NCBI GenBank assembly: GCA_027886175.1
Contig: JAJNNQ010000006.1
Location: 806,001 to 870,000 of the forward strand
Length of the DNA: 64,000 bases
Reading direction: 5' to 3'
Origin: Phylloscopus collybita
Taxonomy: Eukaryota > Chordata > Aves > Passeriformes > Phylloscopidae
This document shows, piece by piece, positions 24,800 through 35,357 of this stretch. The translations under genes and the position numbers were made by a program. The notes under the pieces are model-generated. The model was not told where the DNA came from. It saw nothing but the letters and a program-made list of their open reading frames with translations, and did no database searches. How positions within the stretch are numbered: position 1 is the stretch's first letter; every line of letters begins with the position of its first letter.

Positions 24800-27700
24800 G
24801 TAGCCCTGGGCTATGTCTCCCTGTCTCCCCTCTGCTTTGCTACCTACCCTTCCTTCCTTTTTTGTATCTGTGTACCAATGAGCAAAGTGACAATGTCAGC
24901 ACTTTTTCTGCTACTGCACGAACAGGACTTTTAGAGAAAAAAAGGTTGGCAAAACCAGGCCTCACTGTCTGTGGCACCCTCCTGAAAATGCCTCCAACAG
25001 GACTATCTCCTTGCACCTCCCTGAGCTGCTGGAGTCCATTTGTTTTTCCCCCAACAAGTCCACAGGAGCTCTTTTTGCACTTGATTGGAGGCTCCAAGAG
25101 CCCCCCAGGTGGTGTGGGCATGGGCTGCAGTTTCCAGTCTTCATGTGGTCTCTTAAAAGCCTTCAAGAGCTGATTTTTGTCTTTAGCTGAAGTTTGTTTG
25201 AAGAAAACACCTGCGCAGTAAATACCTTAGTAGCAGGTCAACCTACAATATTCCTGTCTCACTTGAGATCATCTTACCTCTCTGATAGGTATTGAGTGCC
25301 AGCATCTCGTTGCTGAGGACTGAGTCACTGCAAGGGCACTCCAGTGAGAAAATGAACAAGATCATTCCCTTATGACAGCCAGTTTTGTTGTCCAATACAA
25401 GGTCCTTTTAAAATAAGTTTGATTTTTTTTTAAGGTGTTGAACACCTATCTTTGGAAGACAGAAATTTCTTCAAATTGCTTTAAGTTATGGACCCAAAAA
25501 AGAGCAAGAGAATAACTGATTTGGGGAAATGTAAGGTAACACATTGTCATTAGTGATCTTGTTATAGAGGAGGCAGCCTGCTGAATTTTGCTGTGCTGGC
25601 CTCCCTGTGTAAGGGTGTCCAACAAACCTTAGAAGCCTCACAGTTTAATCATGTGTGTTGGAATCTGATGCTCCTAAAGCAGACAAATGGCTTAATTTGC
25701 AGGAAAGAGGAGTCTGTGCTGCTTAGTAGGTGTGAGGTGCCTCATTTATGATCCAAATATAGATGCATTTCTACATCTTTACTTAGCCACAACTGAAAAT
25801 CTGTTGTGTGATACCTCAGCAAGCCTGTGCTGGGGCAAATGCGAACAGCACACTGCTGAGATTGAGAGACTCTGAGTTCTTTGAATACCTTTAAATTTCC
25901 TATTGTAGGAAACTGATCTTCTAAAATAATTTTTGAGAGGATTTTCTCCCCGCCACTGCTCATCTGAACCACTACAGTGCACGAACAACCTTTCAGTTCT
26001 TTTTTCTGTGTACTTCAGGGATGTTCTTCTTTCTGTGTGGTGTAACTTGCATGTTATTACACATTTCCCACGTGCTCATTTTGGTGAGGGGCAGTATCTA
26101 CTGCTGTCATAAATGAGACCAAAAGCCTTACCTTGGCTTTGCATCCCACTGTTGAGAGGACATGCAGCTGCCACCCTCTGTGCCTTCTTTAAGGCTTCAG
26201 CTGGAACCAACCCAAACCATGGCCCCTATGCTGCCCTTCCCGTGTTACCAGGGCCCTGGGGCCCCTTCTGCACAGGCACATCAGCCTGAGAGCTGGCACT
26301 TAGGTTCCCATCTGACCCAGAGGACCAGACCTGTCCCCTCCCACTTCCCCATGGCTCAGAGCCCTTCTTTGCCAGGAGCCCACTAGAGGTTTGCAGATAG
26401 CTTGAGGCTTCTGGTGCATCATGCTGGGTAAAAGCAACTTGGTATGAAGAGAGTAGGTTTGTAGAGGGTTGCCTAACACAGCAATGCTCCTCAAAAGACA
26501 AAACAACACCCTCCCCCTGCCCTTCACACAGCCACTGCTCCTGCCCTGCCTCCCCATACTGGTATGGGCAGTCTGCCTCACACTTCTTTTGCTGCCACAA
26601 GCCCAGATGATCCTCACCAGTGGAACCTCCTCTCACTTTCTGGGAGGCTTGGAAGCTTTCATCAATTTCCTCTGCCAAACATCTGGATTCCCTGTGGGGT
26701 CTTCGGCAACTTTGCACTGCTCCAGTCCTGCAGGCAGACAAGATGCCTTGACAAGTTCCCAAGTAGTTCACTTTTGCTGAAAATCAGAATTTCCTTCCCT
26801 TACACATCTGATTCCAGCTGCACTGCCTGCAATTGTACTTTCAGCTGCTGCTTGCAACACTAAGAGGCAGTAGTGACAGTGGGACTAGTGGTTTTCCATT
26901 AGATCCCAGTGGTTCATATTTGCTGAATTTGTTTGTATCTGCAGTGGCTCACATTTCTTATGCCAGGTCAGCAGAGCTGGGTAAGGTTGTATAGAAGTCT
27001 AATTGTAAAGACTTCAAAGCTATTTTTCTTTGACATCTCACTGATCTAGCCTGTAGCAGAGCAATCAGATGACAACAGAGCCAACTGCTCTTTGGGCACT
27101 GTTCTACTTCTGACCTTAGGTCTCTTTCTCTTGAAGGCATGAAGCCTGTTATCAGATGAAAACACCTTTCATGGCTCATAAAAGTTTCTTGAACACCTTG
27201 TCCCCCTGCCCCCCCTAATTTTGAGTTTAAAAGGACTGATTTGGCTTAGAAAAGGAACCAGAGATACTGAAACACCTTTACAATAGTGCTGGGACTGCTC
27301 TGTTCCTAAGTGATACCATATGTTGGCCTGCTTCTAGTGGTGTTTACTGTGTAACCACATTGGCTCAGCAGGAATCTGTCTGGAAAAACAGTCAGGGTGT
27401 AAATGAATATCTGAAAAGAGCCTCTCTGAGTAAACTCTTAAAATGCTGCTGAGGGGCAATGCTAAGACCATCTTTGATGACTTTGTTTCCAAACCATCCA
27501 ACCTGCAGAGTTGGTTATGACCAGTAAAGGAAGAAGACTGTCCCAAATTGCACTCAGGAGATGTCTTTGCCCATCATTCCTTGGTCCCTGTGCAGAAATG
27601 GTCATCAATCCTGGGGGCAGTGCCCACACAGAATTCCAGATAGCTCTTTAGTGTGACATTGCATGGAAGGGGACTATGACCTGCAACTGGAGAGAAACTG

Positions 27701-29753
27701 AATTTTGGCAAATGGCTCCAAGCCTTGAATCAAAACCCCACCTGTGATATTTAGAAGTGCCCGTAGATTTCAATGATTGCATGATTGTGCTTTCCTCTCA
27801 CACAATCAAAGTCCTTACAACAGTCTGGAAACCTGAGGTGGCAATGACAAAATTCCCATTGCCCATTTTGGACAGAGGCATAAATCCCATAAAGTCCTTA
27901 TAGCCACACACATGGGGAGCATGGCTAATACCTCACTTATGTTTTGTCTCATAACTACTGCGATTTTAAAATGTCTAAGTTTAAACAGAACTTTTCTTGT
28001 ACTGTTCCCTGAACGCTTCTTCTTGAGGTCTGTTATTTACTCTCAATGTGAGGCTCAAAATGTCCCAGAATCTGAAAGTTATTTGTTTCAATCCCACAGC
28101 TGCCATCTCAACAAACATGTAAATAAAACAAAGATCCTGTGAAAGGGGATCTCAAGCAGTTGTGGAGAGGATTAGGGATTAGTGAAAGACGATTCTGCCA
28201 TTGTTCTCCTAATTGATAAAAGACTGACCACTGCTATTTTGAATAATGTCATTACCACACAAGCCTCAAGCAACTAAACAGATCCTGTGTAATTGAGAGG
28301 AGCCACTTCTGGATGTTGAAAATATTCCTATGATGTTACTCCATTTCAAGTGTTTAAAAATAAGGACAAAGGTGAGCGAAGCAGTCAGTATCTCTCCTTC
28401 CTCTTTTTAATAGAAAAAAAAAAAGCTTCTGGATGATTCCACTTTATTTTTCTTCTGAAAATTTCCTTTCATCCAGGCATCTCTTATGTGCCTGAGCTCC
28501 TTCCAAGCTCTGTCACAGACCCATGGTGTGCTTTGATGCTACATCACTCCTGCCTGGTCAGTCACTCCTACCCTCCCAAGCTCAAAGGAGCAGGAGAAAA
28601 TTCAAAAGGAGCCCTGCTCTCCCTCCCACAGCAGCTTTCCAACCAATGCCTGTTCATGACCTGAACCTGGCAGCCAGGCTGATTCATGTTTGAAACAACA
28701 AAAGCAGCCAAGAAAATCGTTTGAGGTCACGAAAAGCTCAAGATGGCTTTACGAGGTGTATTTAGAAATGCCCACATATTTCACTCTGGACATCAGCTCC
28801 TCTGTTGAGTATCACTGCATATTCAGAAGGAATTCAAAAGAAAACACATGAAAAGGAGCGGCATACTTGTGCAATGTGTGAGTGTCCTCCTAATGCAGGG
28901 CTTGTACCTTAGTGGGTGAAAAGAAGGTGCCTGGTGACTCAAAACAGTCCTCGGTAAATCCCAAGGGCATTTAAACTTGGGATTTAAAAGCAGCTCATCT
29001 CTGTGGGAGATCTGAACAAATCTTAACACAAGCCTTACTAACCAGAATTTTCAGGAGTTCCTAAGCTCCCAACTGCAGAGCCCCAAAGCCTCTTGCAGGA
29101 CTGTGTCAGGGTCATGTGTGCAACAGACTCTGAGTAGGGCTGGTCCCACACGAGCTCTGACCAAAGGCTGCTGTGGAAGCCTCGAGGATGAATGTGCAGG
29201 ATGAGCACCAGTCCATCCCTCTGAGGCTGAGCTCCTGCTTTACAGCTGCAGCAGCTCCTGTCTGGGTGGTGGGCATTGATCTCGGGTGGGAGAGAAAGAA
29301 GAAGCATTTACTCAGTTAAGCTGGAGCAGTGAAGGGTGAGATGCAAGCAAAGGGCTTATGAGGTTGTGCTGCCCTGTGTACAATACCCTGGCAAGTTAGA
29401 CATTGCACTGAGAGAGTTCCCATGAAGATGTCCCGTCTCCTTCCCAGCTTCATCATGTGACTATGGCCTCCCTAGTGCTGCTTTAGACATCAAACAGGCC
29501 TTTAAAACCATTGTGTGGACCCCATACCATGTCACACACAGTGTGAGTTGCCCTCTGGGGGAAAGACTCCAGGGAATTTTTAGGTCCATTCATGTCAGAT
29601 GAAAAACGGTCATCTTCAGACATAATTTATTTTCCTTTTCTCCCTCCCAAAAAGCAAGTGTGTAAGCAAACCAGCCAGAGGCAATGGCTGTGATTTTCCT
29701 TGTGTTCTTCTAGCTAAGACCTACTGTCCTTTCCCTCATGTCATTCAGAAAAG
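24800..29753. other. Non-coding unique sequence
   Basis: No gene or clear repeat. The minus-strand frame at 26,226-26,771 (181 codons) is the longest here. It is Ser/Gly/Gln-rich, opposes several plus-strand openings and has no recognisable domain or splice context, so it is not called. The segment around 27,780-27,900 has a faint resemblance to the complement of a MIR SINE (CCCATTTTGGACAGAGGCA, then AGTCCTTATAGCCACACAC), but too weak to annotate as one. Confidence 0.6.
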
Positions 29754-29773
29754 AAAAAAAAAAAAAAAAAAAA
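29754..29773. repeat. A20 homopolymer
   Basis: A pure run of 20 A. No element body or polyadenylation-signal-bearing retrocopy is recognised upstream. Confidence 0.97.
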
Positions 29774-30404
29774 GACTGCTTCTGGTTGTTTGGCAGCTGC
29801 TCACAAGCTTCCATGAGAAGTAAAGAGCGATGTGCTGGGGAAATCTGATTCCCAGCATGACAAGGACCTGTAAGCAAAAAAAGGACTGCTGAATATGTAC
29901 AGCAGAGCTGAATAGTCACCAATGGTCCCCTAAAATGCCAAGGAGAGCATTTGTTATCCTTGAAGTAGACAGCATGAGCAGTTGGGTGAAATTAAGAAAG
30001 GGAAGCTATAGACCTAGAAATCAGGGAGTTTTTATTAGAGTATACTTCTAGTAGCACCCTGGGAGAAGAGCAAAAGCTGTATGACTTCAAAAATTTAAAA
30101 CTGGGTAAGACAAAAACCATGAAGATGAGGCAGAGTTAATAAATAAAGCACAGTCAATAATCTTGCTTGGGGATAGGGTGAACTGTTGGCCTCATGTCAT
30201 GTGTGTTTTCCATTCCCCACTTCTGGGATACTAAAAAAAAAGTCTGACCCAATCCAGGGATTACACAAAGAATGTGCTCCAACAAAGGGAAATGCATGGC
30301 CTTTCTACTCACCCTCCAGTGGCATTTGGGACCAGAAGAGGGGCTGGTCTGAATAGTCAGGATTACATTCCTGGTTGTGTCTAGCAAATGCTATGAGAAT
30401 TCAG
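29774..30404. other. Non-coding unique sequence
   Basis: Nothing recognised on either strand. Confidence 0.6.
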
Positions 30405-30475
30405 AGAAAAAAAAAATAAATATATATATGTGTATATATATATACATATACAGATACATATATATGCTCTCTCTC
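30405..30475. repeat. A-rich then (TA)n-type AT-rich tract ending in (CT)n
   Basis: An A run leads into alternating TATATA/TGTATA units and then CTCTCTCT. It is a low-complexity, easily unwound AT-rich tract. Frames crossing it on the minus strand give Tyr/Ile repeats, which are repeat artefacts. Confidence 0.92.
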
Positions 30476-32130
30476 TGGAATATTTTCTCTGTGTTCTCTT
30501 GTGAGGCAGGTGTCAAAAGGAGACAGTGATGGCCACTGAAGCCATTCCTGCTTAACAATGTGTCTGAGATGTTTCTTCCTTTGTCTGCCTGAGAATGGTC
30601 TAGACCCAAACACAACTCAGCAATTAGGATATTAATAGTCCTATTACTCCGAGCCATCCAGTTTGCTCTAAAATGCATGGTGCAGTTAGCTGAGGTTTGT
30701 TCATAACAGGAAAAGTACAGAGATGCAGGAAGATTGAGTCAGAACAGAGCTTTGAAATGCATCAAGCAACCATTTAATTAAAGAAGGGAGCTCTAATATT
30801 GTGTTCCAAATGATTACTTATTTATATACTCCTCAAATAGTGCTATTTTTAAACAAGATTTTGAAGGGAAGACAATTTGTATTTTTATATGCAGACAGTC
30901 TTAAAATTAAATGAGCTGCCAGTACAGCACTGCCCTGGAGGAGTAGGAGAAGAAAAATCTCTGTGTCTGTCCTTCTGGTTCTTCTGCTGCCTCTCAGCAC
31001 CATGACTGCTGGAGATCAAAACAGGCATCTCAAGATACACAGGCTTGTCAGCTCCTCCCAACAGTCCTCCTGGGGCAGGTCATTGCCTGGCATTGTTGAG
31101 ACAGGGATTTGGAGGTGCCTGCAGTAATCCCAGGGAGATGGCCAGGAAGAAATGTAGGGAGGACTGGGGACTGTGTATCCTGGTGAGAAAGAAGGGTTCT
31201 AAACTTTTAAATTGTGAACTTCCTGGGGTGACACAGGATTTTCATTTTACAAAACTGAAATTAAGTTGGCAAATCCCGGGTTTGGGCAATGACCTTCATC
31301 CTTCGCTCATCTGATATTTGCTGATTGCACCAGTGTGGAGTGTGAAGTTCAGCAGGGCACCATTTTACGACCAGTTTTCACTGGTCTGAACAACCATGCA
31401 AGTTGCAAGGAAGGAAAATGTTGGCTCCAACAGATGTTTGAAAACTTAAGTTTTTCTTAGCACTGGAACTGAGAAAGGCCTGTGTGGGAAGGAATGAATG
31501 TTTGCTGAGTTCCTAAATAAATTTGAGCCCAGCTTGAGAGACTGAAAACCCAGTGGCTTCTTTGAGTCCTCTAACAAAGGGCTGCACCCAAGTGCACTGA
31601 AGTCAGAGAGGGATTCTCACTGACATCAAAGGACATTGAATTGGACCCCATGAAGGACTGTCTCTGCCAGAGACCAGCAGAAATAATAGCATGTGATGTA
31701 CGTGACCAACTGCCCCTGACCAACCGCTTGGATTCCAGGCATTAAACACTGCAAACAGTGAACTCACAAACAATTCATGAAAATGTGCCAAAAAATTCAA
31801 AGAAAAATATGTACGGAAACTGCAATGTGTTTGTGGCTACTCTGTGAGCAGAAAAATAATATATTTGTGGAATAAATTAGTCCCTGAGAAGTGTTCTCTC
31901 AGCTCAGAGCTGTGTGCAGCCCAGTCAGCTAATCGAACTCAAGTTTCTTTTCTCTTGCCAAAGGAAGTGGCCAAGTACAGAGATATGGATGAAATGAGTT
32001 TGGGTTTGCTTTTAAAATGTGAGGTGCCAATTACACCTCATTTTAATAGTTATTATCGTTTGAAAAATCTTTTTTTGCTGCTATTCAAATGCTTTAGTTT
32101 ATTCTCTCGTGAATGCTGACAGGCTTTGGT
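30476..32130. other. Non-coding unique sequence
   Basis: No exon, RNA gene or interspersed repeat is recognised. Confidence 0.6.
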
Positions 32131-32134
32131 CTGG

Positions 32135-32220
32135 TGTTTATCCATATCAGACACTGCAAAGCTCATCCAGTCCCTTATCTTCTTCTGATTAGATTACTGT
32201 AATGTCCTGGCTCGAGATTC
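32135..32220 (+). mobile_element. Probable L2-type LINE relic (RT C-terminal coding remnant)
   Basis: The plus strand in one frame reads KLIQSLIFF, a stop, then LDYCNVLA at about 32,158-32,211. L2 and related non-LTR elements carry a near-invariant (S)RLDYCN(A/S)L(Y/L) block, preceded by a hydrophobic KL(V/I)xAF(V/I)-type segment, in the C-terminal part of RT. The match is short but spans two adjacent motifs in the right order and spacing. After it the resemblance is lost. This is either a degraded L2 or an exapted fragment. A chance match is possible given the short length. Confidence 0.45.
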
Positions 32221-33164
32221 CTCTGGCAGGGGATGCCACCACCCCTGTGAGAGCATTAGACACAGGAGGAAATCCAGTGCTTTTTATTCCAACCGCATCA
32301 TGCCTATCACCGGCTATAAACAAAAAGGATTACCTAAAAATGGGAATATCCACAGCTGGGATCCAGATCAATTAAGAAATGGGATTACACCAAGAGCAGA
32401 CATGTCTCTGATGTGGTGAGGAATAGCTGTGCAGAGACAGCACAATAAAGGAAGAAGGCACAAGCTCAAACCTTTGGCTCACCTTTGGCTCTTTCCAGAC
32501 AAAAGTGTCTAGGCTGCTGGGGGACTGGTCTGTGCCTCACTTTTGGGATGTCTCATGGAATCAAAAGAACCCATTTCTCTTCCCTGAGAGGATTTACTCT
32601 TGGTGACAAGGAGTGGAGGTGGCATTGTCCACGCCCTACAACGCAGGATGGTGGCTTCTGATGGTGACTGAAGAGTCTCTAAGGTGCTCTGTAGGTACTT
32701 AAAATTATCTGCACACAGGCAGTCCACACCTCCACTAAGCCATGCAGGATCAGAGACAAAGGAACAAAGCGGGTTTTGGCTGCACAGCTCTGGAGAGATC
32801 CCTTGAGGTTTTTCAGATAAGGGATCAAACACTTAGACACAAGAAGCATTGAGAAAGACAGGACTCAAGGATAAACTTCTCAGTCATCTGTGCATGTTGG
32901 CAACTGCTGCAGGTGCTTGGTTTCAGGCTTGGTATGAGGGTTACTGCTGTGCTCATTTAAACTGAATTCTAGTTCAGCTTCTAAGGTGGGAGAGCAACAA
33001 CAAGAGAGAGCCACGCTGTTCCCAGCATTGTTCCACTGCAGACTGAGCTCTGAAAGCTGCAGTTTTCCTTTCTGGAGGGTGGTTATAAATACAGATGGTC
33101 ATAAATTCCCTCAGATGCCAACCAACACTCAGTTCCAAAAAGCAAGTGCCTCTTTCTATCTGAG
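32221..33164. other. Non-coding; possible conserved block at 32,220-32,460
   Basis: Directly after the L2-like motif the sequence is non-repetitive. It contains two GGATTA cores (about 32,327 and 32,382; an OTX/PITX-type word) and a CAATTAAG word, consistent with but not proving an enhancer. The remainder shows no exon or repeat; the minus frame at 32,509-32,832 has no family resemblance. Confidence 0.35.
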
Positions 33165-33285
33165 TATCACAAAGTGCTCTGCAAACCTTCCCAGATATAC
33201 TCCCAGAAAAACTGTTTCGTGTCAGGGGACTGAGACATGCTGGGTGACTCCTTCAAGGTCACACAGGAAACCAGGGCAGCACAGA
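33165..33285 (-). mobile_element. Ancient MIR-type (tRNA-derived CORE) SINE, minus strand
   Basis: The plus strand matches the complement of MIR in the correct order. CACAAAGTGCTCTGCAAACC near 33,169 corresponds to the AAGCGCTTTACA block. A CCCAGAAAAACTG segment follows. Then comes GGACTGAGACATGCTGGGTG, and finally the diagnostic AAGGTCACACAGG at about 33,255-33,267, followed by CAGGGCAGCACAGAC in place of the GTGGCAGAGCCAG block. The A/B-box head is not visible. MIR-type SINEs are known across amniotes and are very old, so this copy predates birds if correctly identified. Confidence 0.65.
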
Positions 33286-35304
33286 CAGCCGGTTGGTTGT
33301 TTAAATCCCCAAAGATAACTCATCTCCTTGCTTCCCCAGAGAGTCCCTGTCACTGAGCATCAGTCTTTGGCCCTCTTTGTCTTTCAGCTGTTCAACTGAC
33401 TGTTGTTGCTCTCTGCACGATCAAAATCCTGTTTGATATGGCTCTCTTGCTGCTGGTGTTATTTATAGCTGTTCTTACCTTCAGCCAGGCTGGGCATCTC
33501 TTTTTGTTTAAGCGTGTTCAGCTCCCGATGTTACTTCAAGTGCTGTGAGTATCTTTTGTGCAGCAGGTGCTGCTCAAAATTAATTGTTTGTCTTGATATT
33601 ATATTATCACTCATCTATGGATTTTCAAGTGTATCAGTTGTTCCATTAGGGCTGTCATTTCCTAAATCCTTTTGGTGAACACCATATATTACTTTTACTT
33701 CTCTCATAGCCAGTGTTTCTTCACTCTTTCCTCCCCACAATACAAAATGATTTCAGAGTGCCTTACAGAGCAATACCTCACCTTTGTTTTCTGTCACAGA
33801 CAGCAGGCTACTGAGTGGGGCTTTGAGGCTCATTAGAGTTCATAACATCACTTGTTTAAGCGTTTGGATTTTTTTTTTTTTTAACTTACCATGTCAAATG
33901 TGCTTAGTGTGTGGAGTTGGCTTGCTACAGCGGTGGGTGTCTGCAAGCTTTGCCATGCTTCTGCTGATGGCAGGCAAAAAACTGCCTGGAGGGGCCTCTG
34001 GAGGGAAATAGCTTGCCTGCCTGCAGTGCTGGTGGTTTTCGTATCTCTGTCCAGCCTGGGGATGGCCACTGCACAGCAAGGCGAGCACCTCTTTCCCACC
34101 TCTCTGGAGATGCTGCAGAGAGATGGGGAGGCAGCCCAATCTGGCTGTGACCCCACTGAGGGTATTTCTGCACAAGGCAGAACTGCTGCAGTGAACATTT
34201 GGCCTGAGACCTCGGCTTGGCAGCATTACAGGAGCAGATTTACTGGTGGGGATTAAGTGAGCCTTTGTCATTCCTCTCCATTAACACCATCCAGCACATG
34301 GGTGGTGTCACAGGATGACATGTGAAGCTCTGCAGCTGCCCCTCTACAGCTGTATCCAGCTTTGAAATCCTGCTCATGTAGTTCTCCAGAACTGGTCTCA
34401 CCCTAGTCACTCAGTCATGAATTCAAGTTCTTTGATCCAGTCTGACTGAGAATGCTGCAGATACGAATAGAAAAAAACCTGCTAATTGTCTCAAAAGAGC
34501 TCTAAAGACAGCAAAGGTTTGATCAGTCTGTCCTGCAAGGACTGTCCTGCGAATCATGGTCTCCCACTTTTCAGCTAACACTTTGTATGATGCTGTCTCA
34601 ACTTTCCTCCCTTGAACTTCCAGTGCAATGGGAAGTGCTTTTAGTCCTGCATTGGTGGCAAGGCCTGTCTTCTACACTTGTTGAGTCCTTTGCTGAGACA
34701 AATTATTCTCCATCCTTTGTCAAACAGAGGACACTGTCCACTGCCAAGGGTAGATTATCTAGTTCAGAGGTGTCTTTGACATTTTCTTCCTGCCTTTCCT
34801 TTGCTTTACCTGAGGGAAAAGGGCTCATTAGCTTTCTAAGAGCTCAAACAAGACGTGTCTCACACAGAGGCAGCAGGTTAGAACTATCTGGTGAGCAGAG
34901 CTCTGGCCCTTTGCCTAAAGACTGCAGCAGCTCTTGCAGGTGGGCACTCTCAACTGTGCTGTCATCTCTGGCTCATGATAGACTTGTGAAAGAAGAGAAA
35001 TAATTCAGTCCCAGTGACAAAGAACATCAAATATTTCATGTCAAAAGTACCTAATGCTGTTGTTCTGGAGGGCAGTCAGCTCTTCCCCTGAAACCAACCC
35101 TTCTACTCAAGTTGTCACCTGCATAGGTGAGCTGGTAACTGAGAGGGCTGTGACCCTTCTTAGCAGCAGCACTTTTGCACAGCTGTGACTGGGATGACCA
35201 GGTAGGAATTCTGATTTCTAGCTCTGTGAACAGAGAATCTACTAACCTGCTCTACAGCAAGCTTGGGAGCTGGTTCGGTTTTGGCAGGGGAGTTTTTCTG
35301 GTGG
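33286..35304. other. Non-coding unique sequence
   Basis: No gene called. At 33,880-34,270 openings coincide on both strands (up to 125 codons) because stop codons are scarce in this GC-richer piece; their translations have no domain. A T run lies around 33,870-33,882. Confidence 0.6.
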
Positions 35305-35357
35305 TTTTTTTTTTTTGTTTTTTTTTTGGGTTTTTTTTTGTTTTTTTTTTTTTTTTT
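35305..35357. repeat. T-rich homopolymer tract
   Basis: About 53 bases of T with G interruptions (TTTG, GGG). It is similar in length to the tract at 9.3 kb. No retroposon body is identified beside it. Confidence 0.95.

Noticed and set aside
26226..26771. 181-codon minus-strand frame
   Set aside because: Ser/Gly/Gln-rich low-complexity translation in a GC-richer patch, overlapping openings in other frames.
27780..27900. Possible MIR complement
   Set aside because: Only scattered short matches; the diagnostic AAGGTCACACAG block is not present in recognisable form.
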